From positions 3,453,501 to 3,517,500 of the forward strand of contig NZ_CP108581.1 in assembly GCF_036010665.1 (NCBI RefSeq): 64,000 bases of DNA, read 5' to 3'. The notes under the pieces were generated by a model that ran no database searches, was not told the DNA's origin, and saw only the letters and a program-made list of their open reading frames with translations. The stretch comes from Microbispora sp. NBC_01189. Its GTDB lineage: Bacteria > Actinomycetota > Actinomycetes > Streptosporangiales > Streptosporangiaceae. How positions within the stretch are numbered: position 1 is the stretch's first letter; each line of letters opens with the position of its first letter. The position numbers and the translations under genes are program-made. Shown piece after piece: positions 47,289 to 56,278 of this stretch.

Positions 47289-48284
47289 ATGGCCGCGCCG
47301 CCCGTAGTGGACATTCCTCTCGTCGACGAGCGGCTGGCCGAGGACCTCGGAAACGGGCTCGCGGCGGTGGAGAAGCTGCTGCGCTCGTCGGTCGAGAGCG
47401 AGGACGCCTTCGTCACGGAGGCGTCCCGGCATCTCATCGAGGCGGGTGGCAAGCGGTTCCGGGCCATGCTCGTGCTGCTCGCCGCCCAGTTCGGCACTCC
47501 CGACGCCCCGGGCGTCGTACCCGGGGCCGTTGTCATGGAGCTGACCCACCTGGCGACGCTCTACCACGACGACGTGATGGACGAGGCCCCGGTGCGCCGG
47601 GGCTCCCCGTCCGCCAACGCGCGGTGGGACAACACGGTGGCCATCCTCACCGGCGACTATCTATTCGCCCAGGCGTCGGAGATCCTGGCCGACCTCGGCA
47701 GCGAGCTGATCCGGATCCAGGCGCGCACGTTCTCCCGGCTGGTGCGCGGCCAGATCCGCGAGACGATCGGCCCGGCCGAGGGCCGCGACGCGATCGCCCA
47801 CTACATCGGCGTGCTCGCCGACAAGACCGGCTCGCTCATCGCCACCTCGGGCCGCTTCGGCGCCATGCTGGCCGGCGCTCCCGCCGACGTCGTGGATCGC
47901 CTCACCGACGCCTGCGAGGCGATCGGCGTGGCCTGGCAGCTCGGCGACGACCTCATCGACGTGGCCGCCCCCACCTCCGACTCCGGCAAGACCCCCGGCA
48001 CCGACCTGCGCGAGGGCATCCGCACGCTCCCCGTGCTGTACGCCCTGGCCTCCGGCGACCCCGCCGACGCGCGGCTCCGTACGCTGCTGTCCGGGCCGGT
48101 GGCGCAGGAGGACGTCGAGGAGGCGCTCATGCTGCTGCGGGCCAACCACGCGATGGCGCAAGCCCGCGCGGAGCTCATCCGCTGGACCGATCGGGCCAAG
48201 GCCGCCCTCGCCGGCCTGCCCGACATCCCCGCCCGTACGGCTCTGGTAGCCCTGTGCGACTACGTCGTCGAGCGTACGGGCTGA
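47289..48284 (+). CDS. Long-chain polyprenyl diphosphate synthase (menaquinone side chain)
   Basis: The 331-aa trans-prenyl synthase has both Asp-rich motifs intact: LYHDDVMDEAPVRRG and QLGDDLIDVAAPT, with GGKRFRAMLVLL. The small residues before the first motif and the intact second DDxxD fit heptaprenyl- to nonaprenyl-forming enzymes (HepT/GrcC type). AGGAG precedes ATG 47289, and the gene follows nuoN closely, a linkage conserved in actinobacteria. It probably supplies the menaquinone tail used by menA, then MenG and MenJ. Confidence 0.9.
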   Translation: MAAPPVVDIPLVDERLAEDLGNGLAAVEKLLRSSVESEDAFVTEASRHLIEAGGKRFRAMLVLLAAQFGTPDAPGVVPGAVVMELTHLATLYHDDVMDEAPVRRGSPSANARWDNTVAILTGDYLFAQASEILADLGSELIRIQARTFSRLVRGQIRETIGPAEGRDAIAHYIGVLADKTGSLIATSGRFGAMLAGAPADVVDRLTDACEAIGVAWQLGDDLIDVAAPTSDSGKTPGTDLREGIRTLPVLYALASGDPADARLRTLLSGPVAQEDVEEALMLLRANHAMAQARAELIRWTDRAKAALAGLPDIPARTALVALCDYVVERTG

Positions 48285-48309
48285 CCCCTTTTCGTAGATC
48301 ATTGACTGG

Positions 48310-48768
48310 GTGAGACTCACCCGGCCCGCGGCCGCCCTGTGTCTTTCCCTGGCTGTGACAGGCTGCGGGACGCAACGAGCGGGCACCTCCGCCGCCCCGG
48401 CGCCACCGGATTCGCCGCCCGGCAATGCCATCGTCGTGGACAAGGACCAGACCGTCACGCTCGACCCGGCCGAGGACCCGACGCAGTCGCTCTTCGACGC
48501 CCTCGCCCGTGCGGCTACGCCCGCGGCGGTCTCACCTGCGCCCACTGAGGGACGACTCAGCCCCACCCCTTCCGAGTCGGAGGAGCTGGGCCTGATGGGC
48601 TGGGCACTGGAGGAAGGTGAACCCATCCCTGTGCCCAATCCGGGTACTGGAGTTGCGAATCCGCGCCTGCTGTCGGCGCTGCTCACGGATTTCGGTCCGG
48701 CGCACGAGTCGGATGCGACTCCGGAGGCGGTGGTCGGCCTCGCCACTCGTCGAAGGTGGTCGGCGTGA
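48310..48768 (+). CDS. Putative lipoprotein with disrupted C-terminus
   Basis: GTG 48310 opens a 152-aa frame. Residues 1-18 are a signal peptide with lipobox VTGC, followed by a Ser/Ala/Pro-rich linker and an acidic region. Its last ~20 codons run antisense into remnants of an SDR gene, so the natural C-terminus has probably been replaced. No domain is recognised. It was likely the resident gene after the polyprenyl synthase. Confidence 0.5.
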   Translation: MRLTRPAAALCLSLAVTGCGTQRAGTSAAPAPPDSPPGNAIVVDKDQTVTLDPAEDPTQSLFDALARAATPAAVSPAPTEGRLSPTPSESEELGLMGWALEEGEPIPVPNPGTGVANPRLLSALLTDFGPAHESDATPEAVVGLATRRRWSA

Positions 48769-49110
48769 TGCGGGAGCCCTCTCCGGGAAGGAGCACGTCT
48801 CCGGCCATCGACGCGCCGAAGAGTCCCGACCAGGTCGGCACGAGCTTGACCGTACGGCCGCGTGCCGCGAAGGTGCGCCGGGCCATGTCGACGAGGTCCT
48901 GCGGCTCGGGACCGGCCACGTCGGCGTAGCGCCCCCGCGGCTCGCCCACCGCGATCTCGGCCAGGACGTCGGCCACGTCCGCGGGCGCGATCGGCTGCAC
49001 CAGCAGCGGCGCGATCGTGGCGACGCCGTCCTGCTCGGTCCAGCCCGCCGCCATCTCGGCGAAGTCGTGGAACTGGGCGACCGGGACGATCGTCCACGGC
49101 ACAGAACCGG
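48740..49110 (-). pseudogene. 5'-truncated SDR/NmrA-like oxidoreductase
   Basis: The frame has VPWTIVPVAQFHDFAEMAAGW, LLVQPIAPADVADVLAEIAVGEP, DLVDMARRTFAARG and ITPTTFDEW, which is the C-terminal half of an NAD(P)H-binding atypical SDR protein. The N-terminal Rossmann motif is missing, and no plausible start precedes it. On the plus strand, 49140-49273 reads an unrelated short C-terminal-like fragment (AHRAWRSSLAGVTLAGILAEL). The whole 48.7-49.3 kb stretch is a mosaic of remnants. Confidence 0.65.
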
Positions 49111-49429
49111 CGGACACCAGGCGCGCATCTGCGTCATCGCCGACAAGATGGCCGAGGCGCACCGCGCGTGGCGCAGCAGCCTCGCAGGGGTCACGCTCGC
49201 CGGCATCCTCGCCGAGCTGCCCCCATCGGCGCCCGCCCGCATCCGGTCACGCCTCGCGGCCACACGACGCTGACCCGGCGGGAATTCGCCTTGTGCTGTC
49301 TCACCTGGACGCGCGTACGGGCCGTCCCGGGCGGTGGTGCCGCGACCCGGGCGGAGTAACGTAGCAAGAGGTCCGGCGCCGCCACGGTGCAGTCGGGTGC
49401 CGAACGGCGTGCGGGCGCAAGGGGGCGTC

Positions 49430-50857
49430 ATGACCACCGCCACGCCGTCCGTCACACGCAGGTCCATCGCCAGCGTGAATCCGTACAACAACGAGGTCCT
49501 CGCCGAGTTCCCCGCGATGACCGACGAGGAGGCCGGCCGGGCCGTGGCGGCGGCTCACCAGGCCTTCCAGGAGTGGAGGTCGCTCGCCCCGGCAGAACGG
49601 GCCGCCGTGGTCGGCCGGGCGGCCTCTCTCATGCGCGAACGCCGGGAGGAACTCGCCCGGACGGTGACGCTGGAGATGGGCAAGCTCATCGGCGAGAGCC
49701 GCGGAGAGGTGGACCTGTCGGCAGACATCCTGAGCTACTACGCCAAGCAGGGGCCCGCCCTCGTCGCCGACCGCCCGCTTCCCGTCGAGGAAGGGAATGC
49801 CGTCGTGGCCACCCGGCCGCTCGGCGCGCTCCTCGGGATCATGCCGTGGAACTATCCGCTCTACCAGGTCGCCCGCTTCGCGGCGCCGAACCTGGTCGCC
49901 GGCAACACGATCCTGCTCAAGCACGCGAGCAACTGCCCGCAGTCGGCGCTCGCGTTGGAGCGGCTGTTCCACGACGCCGGCGCGCCGCCCGGCGTCTACG
50001 TCAACCTGTTCCTGCCGTCGGCGCGAGTGGGCACTGTGATCGACAATCCCCTGGTGCGGGGCGTCTCCCTCACCGGCAGTGATCGTGCGGGAGCCAGCAC
50101 GGCCGAAAGGGCGGGACGCAACATCGAGAAGACCGTGCTCGAACTCGGGGGGAGCGATCCGTTCATCGTGCTCGACGCCGAGGACTTCGACCGGACCGTG
50201 GAGGCCGCGGCGGTCGGCCGGCTGTCCAACGTGGGGCAGAGCTGCGTGAGCGCCAAGCGGATGATCCTCCTGCCGCACTTCTACCGCCGCTTCGTCGAGG
50301 AACTGCGCCGCAGGTTCGAGGCGCTCGTCCCGGGTGACCCGCTGGACTCGGACACCACGCTGGGCCCGCTGTCCTCCGAGCAGGCCGCCGCGAACCTGGT
50401 GAGCCAGGTACGCGACACGGTGGCGCAGGGGGCGACCCTGGTGACCGGCGGCGACCGGATCGGCCGGCCCGGCGCCTTCGTCCAGCCGACGATCCTGACG
50501 GACGTCAGGCCGGGCATGCGGGCGTACGGCGAGGAACTGTTCGGGCCGGTGGCGGTGATCTACCAGGCGGCCGACGAGAACGAGGCCGTGGCGCTGGCGA
50601 ACGACACGCCGTACGGCCTCGGCGGCGCGGTCTTCTCCCGGGACCTCGACCGGGCGCGGCAGGTGGCGGAGCGGCTCGACGCCGGAATGGTCTGGATCAA
50701 CCATCCCACCTCCTCCCACCCCGCCCTGCCGTTCGGCGGTGTCAAATGCTCTGGATATGGGAGAGAACTGGCGGATCTCGGCATCCAGGAGTTCGTCAAC
50801 AAGAAGCTGATCCGGACCTTCCCGACGACCGTACCGATCGGCTTCGCCACGGGGTGA
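49430..50857 (+). CDS. NAD(P)-dependent aldehyde dehydrogenase, succinate-semialdehyde type
   Basis: This 475-aa ALDH has the catalytic Cys272 in [11 protein letters not shown], the general base Glu238 in VLELGGSDP and the cofactor region [15 protein letters not shown]. The pattern [25 protein letters not shown] at the C-terminus is typical of succinate-semialdehyde dehydrogenases. ATG 49430 is preceded by AAGGGGGCG. It oxidises aldehydes to acids; succinate semialdehyde is the likeliest substrate, but related aldehydes are possible. Confidence 0.9.
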   Translation: MTTATPSVTRRSIASVNPYNNEVLAEFPAMTDEEAGRAVAAAHQAFQEWRSLAPAERAAVVGRAASLMRERREELARTVTLEMGKLIGESRGEVDLSADILSYYAKQGPALVADRPLPVEEGNAVVATRPLGALLGIMPWNYPLYQVARFAAPNLVAGNTILLKHASNCPQSALALERLFHDAGAPPGVYVNLFLPSARVGTVIDNPLVRGVSLTGSDRAGASTAERAGRNIEKTVLELGGSDPFIVLDAEDFDRTVEAAAVGRLSNVGQSCVSAKRMILLPHFYRRFVEELRRRFEALVPGDPLDSDTTLGPLSSEQAAANLVSQVRDTVAQGATLVTGGDRIGRPGAFVQPTILTDVRPGMRAYGEELFGPVAVIYQAADENEAVALANDTPYGLGGAVFSRDLDRARQVAERLDAGMVWINHPTSSHPALPFGGVKCSGYGRELADLGIQEFVNKKLIRTFPTTVPIGFATG

Positions 50858-50861
50858 GCCG

Positions 50862-51689
50862 TCAGCGGCCGGCGAGGAGCTCGACGACGGGAGCGAACGC
50901 GTCCGCGTAGAAACCGTTGACGGTGATGTAGGAGAGGCCGAGCTCGTCGCGGCGGCGCAGCAGCGTGTCGGCCATCTCCCGGGGCGAGCCGCGCAGTACG
51001 GCCGCGGCGTCGTCCCCCGTGGTGCGGAGATGGGCGGGCATCCACGGGGGCGGCTCGTCGCCGACCCGCAGCAGGTTCATGCTCAGCTCGATGTCGTCGA
51101 ACCTGGCCCCGGCCAGCTCCCGCAGGGTGCCCACCGGCCCGCGCAGCCCCTCCTCGGGGGTGTCGGCGGCCACCGCGAGCGCGACGATGTCCGCCTCCTC
51201 GGCGGCGAGCGCCAGCATGCGGGGGCCGGCGCCCGCGACCAGGATCGGCGGACCCGGACGCTGCGCCGCGATGCGACTGCCGGCGAAGACCGACCGCACC
51301 TCGCCGATGACGGACCGCACCTGGGCGATCCGCTCGCCCGCGGTGCCGTACGGCATGCCGAGCGCCCCCGCGTCCCGGCGGGCGTCGTCCCGGCCCGCTC
51401 CCACGCCGACCTCCAGGCGCCCGGAGGACAGGAAGTCGAGCCCGGCGAGCTCGTGGGCGAGCAGCCGAGGGTTGCGGTACGGCGCGGCGAGCACGAACGT
51501 GCCCACGCGCAGCGTCGTCGTGGCGGTGGCCGCCGCCGTCATGGCGAGCAGCGGCGGGAGCGTCCCCAGCGTGTCGGGGACGAGAAGGGTCGAGTAACCG
51601 AGGTTCTCGGCCCGGCGGGCCACGGCCGCCCACGCGGCGGCGTCGGGGGCCAGGCCGGCGACGATCCCGAAGCGGAAGTCCTTGCTCAT
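50862..51689 (-). CDS. LLM-class F420-dependent oxidoreductase
   Basis: The 275-aa luciferase-like monooxygenase-family protein has FGIVAGLAPDAAAWAAVARRAENLGYSTLLVPD at the N-terminus and GVGAGRDDARRDAGALGMPYGTAGERI for the flavin or F420 phosphate. Such short actinobacterial members usually use F420. It is convergent with the aldehyde dehydrogenase (stops 4 bp apart). Substrate unknown. Confidence 0.88.
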   Translation of the reverse strand: MSKDFRFGIVAGLAPDAAAWAAVARRAENLGYSTLLVPDTLGTLPPLLAMTAAATATTTLRVGTFVLAAPYRNPRLLAHELAGLDFLSSGRLEVGVGAGRDDARRDAGALGMPYGTAGERIAQVRSVIGEVRSVFAGSRIAAQRPGPPILVAGAGPRMLALAAEEADIVALAVAADTPEEGLRGPVGTLRELAGARFDDIELSMNLLRVGDEPPPWMPAHLRTTGDDAAAVLRGSPREMADTLLRRRDELGLSYITVNGFYADAFAPVVELLAGR

Positions 51690-51764
51690 GGACCCATCCT
51701 CGCCGCCGCGGATGGTCGAGGTCGTCCCCCCGTCGGGGTCGGGAGCCGTACTCCCGGGGGCGTA

Positions 51765-52670
51765 CTACACGGTCTGGAGCGCGGCGGCGCGCTCGCGGCG
51801 GGACAGGCGGGCGGCGCGGATGCTGTCCCAGGTGAAGAGGCTCAGCGCGAGCCAGACGACGACGAAGCCCGCCCACCGGCTGGCGGGCATGGTCTCGTGG
51901 ACGATCAGCACGCCACACAGGAACTGCAGCACCGGCGCGATGTACTGCAGGAGGCCGAGGACCGTGAGGGGGACCAGTAGCGCCGAGGCGGTGAAGAACA
52001 GCAACGGCACCGCGGTGATCAGGCCGGCGGCCACCAGCAGCAGGGCGTGGCCGGCGCCGTGGTGTGCGAAGGTGCCCGTGCCGTTCGCCTCCAGGACGAG
52101 CAGGTAGGCGAGGGCCGGCACCAGCAGCACGAGGGTCTCGATGGTCAGGCTCTCGGCGCTGCCCACTCCCGCCTTCTTCTTGATCAGGCCGTACGAGCCG
52201 AAACTGAAGGCGAGCACGAGGGCGATCCAGGGCAGGCGCCCGTAGTCGAGCGTCAGGATGAGAACCGCGAGCCCGCCCAGCCCGACCGCGGCCCACTGCC
52301 ACACGCGTAGCCGCTCGCGGAAGACCAGCACTCCGAAGAGCACGCTGACCAGGGGGTTGATGAAGTAGCCGAGGGCGCTTTCGACCACATGGCCGGTGTT
52401 GACGGCGTAGATGTAGGTGCCCCAGTTCACCGAGACCGTGACGGCCGCGACGGTGAGGAGGATCAGCTGGCGGCGGGTGACGGTGCGGATCCACGACCAG
52501 TGGCGCCGTACGGCGAGGACCGCGACCACCACGACGAGCGACCAGACCATCCGGTGCGCGAGGATCTCCACCGCGCCGGACGGCTTGAGCAGGGGCCAGT
52601 AGAGAGGGAAGAGACCCCACATCGTGTAGGCGGCGACGCCGAACAGGAGGCCGCGGCGGGTATCAGGCAT
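51765..52670 (-). CDS. rarD: EamA family transporter RarD
   Basis: The 301-aa protein has ten predicted membrane helices and the RarD signatures [35 protein letters not shown] and [26 protein letters not shown]. Members of this drug/metabolite transporter family export unknown small molecules, with chloramphenicol sensitivity reported in some. The gene is divergent from msrA, with a 135-bp A/T-richer intergenic region. Confidence 0.92.
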   Translation of the reverse strand: MPDTRRGLLFGVAAYTMWGLFPLYWPLLKPSGAVEILAHRMVWSLVVVVAVLAVRRHWSWIRTVTRRQLILLTVAAVTVSVNWGTYIYAVNTGHVVESALGYFINPLVSVLFGVLVFRERLRVWQWAAVGLGGLAVLILTLDYGRLPWIALVLAFSFGSYGLIKKKAGVGSAESLTIETLVLLVPALAYLLVLEANGTGTFAHHGAGHALLLVAAGLITAVPLLFFTASALLVPLTVLGLLQYIAPVLQFLCGVLIVHETMPASRWAGFVVVWLALSLFTWDSIRAARLSRRERAAALQTV

Positions 52671-52805
52671 GTCGCCTATCTTCGCTGCTTACCAGGATTC
52701 AGGACAAATAAGGATCTCTATGCCCGAAGTTTAGGACTCCTTACGCAAGGAACAACGCGGCCGGGTGGGTGGTTGGTGATGGCAGAACAGAAGGGGAGGT
52801 TCGTG

Positions 52806-53468
<663 letters not shown>

Positions 53469-53492
53469 TCAGTCGCCGGGCGGGATCGTGAG

Positions 53493-53527
53493 ACCTCCGA
53501 GCGGCCTGGCGCTACTCGGAGGTTTCC
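53493..53527 (+). terminator. msrA terminator
   Basis: ACCTCCGAG (53493-53501) pairs perfectly with CTCGGAGGT (53515-53523), followed by TTCC. It lies 25 bp after the msrA stop and before the first antitoxin promoter. Confidence 0.8.
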
Positions 53528-53544
53528 TGCGTCCGGTGCCGGTG

Positions 53545-53574
53545 GTTTGCTACTTGAAGTAGTAAACTGCCGCT
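53545..53574 (+). promoter_or_regulatory. Operator and leaderless promoter of the first TA module
   Basis: GTTTGCTACTT and AAGTAGTAAAC form an 11-bp inverted repeat with one mismatch around a central G (53545-53567). TAAACT (53563-53568), 6 bp before ATG 53575, is the -10. A palindrome over the promoter is usual for antitoxin autorepression. Confidence 0.7.
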
Positions 53575-53886
53575 ATGAGTACACCTGAACAGGCCTTCCC
53601 GCCCGGGGACGGGCCCGCGGCCAAGGTGAGCGTCTCCTTGCGAGCCGGCAACATCCGCGCCATCAAGGAGCGTGTCGGCGCGCGCGGGTTCTCCGCGTAC
53701 GTCGACGCCGCTGTGGAGCGGCAGATCGAGCGGGACCTACTGGAGGAGGCCCTGCAGGCGAACGAGAACGAGTGCGGTCCCATCCCGCAGCATCTGCGGG
53801 ACGAGGCTGAGCAGCTGTTCCGTAGCGTGAAGTCCGCTCCGGAGCTACAGGAGGAGCGTGGATGGCACGCGCACGAAGCAAGCTGA
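53575..53886 (+). CDS. Antitoxin of a PIN-domain TA module
   Basis: The 103-aa protein has an N-terminal segment AKVSVSLRAGNIRAIKERVGARGFSAYVDAAVERQIERDLL, which looks like a ribbon-helix-helix DNA-binding domain. The charged C-terminal half would bind and block the toxin. The start fits a leaderless -10 at 53563. It overlaps the toxin gene by 25 bp, so translation is coupled. Confidence 0.85.
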   Translation: MSTPEQAFPPGDGPAAKVSVSLRAGNIRAIKERVGARGFSAYVDAAVERQIERDLLEEALQANENECGPIPQHLRDEAEQLFRSVKSAPELQEERGWHAHEAS

Positions 53887-54278
53887 GTGCGGGGACGGTC
53901 ATCCTTGACTCCGAGGGACTCTCGAAGTGGTGCGCGGCCGACCAGCGAGTTACGGCGATCGTCCGAGAGGCACAGAACAACGACTTCCGCGTTGTTATCA
54001 GTGCCTTGACGCCTATCGAGGCCTTCGACGGCCGGGTGGCAAACGACCGGTTGCGCTGGCATCTGTCCCGGCTGCGTGTCGAGCCGGTGACCGAGGAGGT
54101 CTCCGTCCACGCGCTGGATCTGCTCCGTGAGAGCGGTCTTCACGGCCACAAGTACGCGATCGATGCCGTCGTGGCCGCCACGGCTCTTCGCTCCACCCGG
54201 CCCGTCATCGTCCTCACCTCGGACGAGGACGACATGAGCAAGCTCTGCGGAAAGGCAGTCCGCCTCGTGCGGGTGTAG
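53862..54278 (+). CDS. PIN-domain (VapC-like) ribonuclease toxin
   Basis: The 138-aa protein has the PIN-domain acidic residues in [12 protein letters not shown] (Asp), ALTPIEAF (Glu) and [13 protein letters not shown] (Asp). It probably cleaves RNA when freed from the antitoxin. The repeat copy R1 starts 6 bp after the stop. The cargo is thus compact: promoter, antitoxin, toxin, repeat. Confidence 0.87.
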   Translation: MARARSKLSAGTVILDSEGLSKWCAADQRVTAIVREAQNNDFRVVISALTPIEAFDGRVANDRLRWHLSRLRVEPVTEEVSVHALDLLRESGLHGHKYAIDAVVAATALRSTRPVIVLTSDEDDMSKLCGKAVRLVRV

Positions 54279-54283
54279 GTGCT

Positions 54284-54430
54284 GAATTACTGCCCCAGCG
54301 ATACGACTACCACCAGCAATATTTGTTCAAGGTCCCGAACGGCTACTACGGCATCGGCGGCACCGGTGTGAGCTGCCCCGTCGGTCTGACCGCTGGCGAA
54401 GCCTGATCAGTTACCTGGCAGGATCGTGAG
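54284..54430 (+). repeat. msrA 3'-end copy R1
   Basis: This copy still reads an open MsrA tail: [25 protein letters not shown] and a TGA at 54404. The recycling Cys of NGYCG has become Tyr. It extends past the stop with the same 3' sequence as R0 (TGATCAG...GGATCGTGAG). On the left it continues with GAATTACTGCCC..., which resembles the left ends of R2, R4 and R6 more than msrA. Confidence 0.92.
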
Positions 54431-54841
54431 TCGTTGCCCCTTGGGAAGATGATGAGGGGCAACGACGAGGTAGTCGCGCTGATCCAGTGTGGCTACTTCG
54501 CGAAGGTCGAAGCGCTCGGCCAGGGCTATCACGCAGGCGTCGACGGCCTGGAGGCGGAGCGAGGCGTAGGCCGAAAGCAGTTCGGACATTCGCCGATAGT
54601 CGTGGGGCGTCGCCTCGATCACGCGAAGTTCGTCGTCGGCGATGGCGGCGCAGAACTCGGCCGCGAGAGTGGGGCTGCCGCGACGCACCGAATCGGAGAG
54701 CAGGTGACAGATTTCTGTAACCGCGAGCGACGGTACGACGAGTCTGGTCCAGTTCTGCGCGAGGAACTGGACACAGCGGGCGTGATCCTTGTCCGCCCTG
54801 TTGAATGCCGCGACGAGGGGTCCCGTGTCGCAGAGGATCAC
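54407..54841 (-). CDS. VapC family PIN-domain toxin
   Basis: The 144-aa protein has LCDTGPLVAAFNRADKDH (Asp), LAVTEICHLL (Glu), LQAVDACVIALAERFD (Asp) and VATLDQRDY (Asp), a complete PIN active site. GTG 54841 overlaps the antitoxin stop. The module is on the minus strand, opposite to the other TA pairs. Its last codons lie in the 3' flank of R1, and its stop sits directly beside the R1 stop codon. Confidence 0.9.
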   Translation of the reverse strand: MILCDTGPLVAAFNRADKDHARCVQFLAQNWTRLVVPSLAVTEICHLLSDSVRRGSPTLAAEFCAAIADDELRVIEATPHDYRRMSELLSAYASLRLQAVDACVIALAERFDLREVATLDQRDYLVVAPHHLPKGQRLTILPGN

Positions 54842-55017
54842 GCGGTGATCGCTCCGTCGGACTCCTCATGGTGAGGATAGGTGAGGTACCGGTCGTGGTG
54901 GACGCCGAGGTCTGCCGGCCCTTGTAGCGCGCCGACGAGCGCGGAGAGATGCCGTGGAAGCGCGGGTGCGTCGAGAGGTTCCTCGATGTCGGCCCGGCCT
55001 TCATCGTCGAAGTCCAT
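54838..55017 (-). CDS. Short antitoxin partner of the VapC, 59 aa
   Basis: From ATG 55017 the frame reads MDFDDEGRADIEEPLDAPAL and PRHLSALVGALQGPADLG, ending EESDGAITA. The stop overlaps the VapC start as GTGA. TACACT (55030-55025) ends 7 bp before the ATG, a leaderless promoter. It is acidic and short, as expected of an antitoxin; no DNA-binding fold is recognised. A homologous relic is at 55975-56062. Confidence 0.75.
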   Translation of the reverse strand: MDFDDEGRADIEEPLDAPALPRHLSALVGALQGPADLGVHHDRYLTYPHHEESDGAITA

Positions 55018-55081
55018 GCTCCCAAGTGTAGGCGCCGACCTGCTCGCAGTCAGTGAGATGTCGCAGCGTGAGGTGAGAAGG

Positions 55082-55203
55082 CAGTTATTGCCTGAAGCGA
55101 AGGGCTACCACCAGCAATATCTTTTAAGGTGCCAAACGGCTACTGCGGCCTCGGCGGCACCGGTGTGAGCTGCCCCGTCGGCCTGACCGCCGGCGACGCC
55201 TGA
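55082..55203 (+). repeat. msrA 3'-end copy R2 (frameshifted)
   Basis: It corresponds to [22 protein letters not shown] and the stop at 55201-55203. One T is missing relative to msrA in the run after CTT (CTTTTAAGG against CTTTTTAAGG), so the frame is broken. The same one-base loss occurs in R4. From NGYCG to the stop, R2 and R5 differ at only about two positions. Confidence 0.92.
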
Positions 55204-55254
55204 CGCTTTGCAGGTCTCCCGGTGATCTCTGACGGTGTCACTTAGACTCGTCCT

Positions 55255-55467
55255 GTGAGCGTGCAGCGTGAGGAGCTTCATCACCTGATCGACGAACTGC
55301 CGGAGGAGCAGGTCGGGCGAGTGCTCGCGCTGGTCCGCGGCAGCGTCCCCGGTCACGCCTCCCGGAAGGCCGTCCTTGCGACCCTGGCCGCGGTACAGGA
55401 GCGGATGAGCGGCGTGACCGGTGTGGATGAGGAGCTGCAAAGCCTGCGGGACGAGCTACGTGACTGA
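55255..55467 (+). CDS. Antitoxin, VapB-like, 70 aa
   Basis: GTG 55255 follows TAGACT (55243-55248) by 6 bp, a leaderless start. The product has QREELHHLIDELPEEQVGRVLALVRG and a charged helical C-terminus. The same N-terminal pattern recurs in the orphan antitoxin at 61277. It overlaps the VapC gene by 8 bp. The family (MazE/VapB-unrelated small helical antitoxins with an EELHHLIDxLPEE motif) is common with PIN toxins. Confidence 0.85.
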   Translation: MSVQREELHHLIDELPEEQVGRVLALVRGSVPGHASRKAVLATLAAVQERMSGVTGVDEELQSLRDELRD

Positions 55468-55912
55468 CGGGTACGTCGTCGACACTGGAGTGTTCCTCCG
55501 GTGGTTCGTCGACCAGGACGGGTATGAGCACGCCCGAGAGATCCAGCAAGCCTACCTAGGAGGAGGGCTGAGGCTGGAGACCGTGGATTTCGCCCGGGTA
55601 GAAGTGGCTGAGGTGCTCCGTAAGAAAGGGCTGCGTGCGGGGCGCCTGGACAGGGCGATGTTCCTGGCCGCCACTCGCGTCATTGATGACGTGGGCGTTG
55701 TCGTCCACGTCTGTGACGTCGACCGTGTCCAGCGAGCGGCCAGCCTGGCAGTCGACTACTCGCTGCGCATGTTCGACGCATTATTCGTGCAGGCCGCGTT
55801 GGAGCGACAACTGCCGTTGCTGACGACCGACGTCAAGCTCAGCCGCGCGGTCAACGCTCTTGTTCCAGTCGAAGTGCTTCGAGGTGTAGCGGCCGACCCC
55901 TCGACCTCGTAA
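55460..55912 (+). CDS. VapC family PIN-domain toxin
   Basis: The 150-aa protein from GTG 55460 has GYVVDTGVFLRWFVDQ (Asp), DFARVEVAEVLRKKG (Glu), RMFDALFVQAALER (Asp) and LLTTDVKLSRAV (Asp), a full PIN catalytic set. It would act as an RNase held in check by the 70-aa antitoxin. The following 150 bp hold an antitoxin relic and repeat R3. Confidence 0.9.
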   Translation: MTDGYVVDTGVFLRWFVDQDGYEHAREIQQAYLGGGLRLETVDFARVEVAEVLRKKGLRAGRLDRAMFLAATRVIDDVGVVVHVCDVDRVQRAASLAVDYSLRMFDALFVQAALERQLPLLTTDVKLSRAVNALVPVEVLRGVAADPSTS

Positions 55913-55974
55913 TTGGCCGATCAAGGCAGCCGAGTCTTATCGATGGCCGCCGTCGGCCTCAGCTGCTCCGGTCT

Positions 55975-56062
55975 CGCCTGCTCGTTCGCGCGACGACGAG
56001 CATGCCATCGCGTAGGCGAGGTGCCGAGGAAGCGCGGGGTCGGCCAGGGGCTCATCGACGTC
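55975..56062 (-). pseudogene. Antitoxin relic homologous to the 59-aa antitoxin
   Basis: On the minus strand one frame reads TADVDEPLADPALPRHLAYA. This aligns with RADIEEPLDAPALPRHLSAL of the antitoxin at 54838-55017. The start and the whole toxin gene are missing. It abuts repeat R3 in the same relative order as the intact antitoxin and R2, so it is the remains of a second cassette of the same kind. Confidence 0.65.
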
Positions 56063-56063
56063 G

Positions 56064-56130
56064 GCGGTGCCCAACGGTTACTGCGGCCTCGGCGGCACCG
56101 GTGTCTCGTGTCCGGTCGGCCTCACGACCG
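56064..56130 (+). repeat. msrA 3'-end copy R3 (divergent)
   Basis: Only the part coding for [19 protein letters not shown] remains. Several synonymous codons differ from all other copies (for example GTCTCGTGTCCG where the others have GTGAGCTGCCCC), so it derives from a different msrA allele. Both ends are lost. Confidence 0.85.
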
Positions 56131-56234
56131 TGAGGCGTGACCTGCGGGAACTGACTGATCCTGGCCCTCGGTCGCCCGGCTGGCCCGGTGCCGACCGAAG
56201 GGTTGGAATCTCGAATGGAGTCCGATACGCGACA

Positions 56235-56267
56235 GCCGAGGGTCGAGTCGGCGGACCCGCCCTCGGC
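56235..56267 (-). terminator. Hairpin downstream of the DUF4288 gene
   Basis: GCCGAGGG (56235-56242) pairs with CCCTCGGC (56260-56267). It lies 12 bp beyond the stop of the minus-strand gene at 56279. No other feature is seen in 56131-56278. Confidence 0.5.
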
Positions 56268-56278
56268 CTGGCTTCGGG

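Noticed and set aside
54300-54406. A second msrA gene
   Set aside because: Only the last ~33 codons are present, without start, catalytic Cys or ribosome-binding site.
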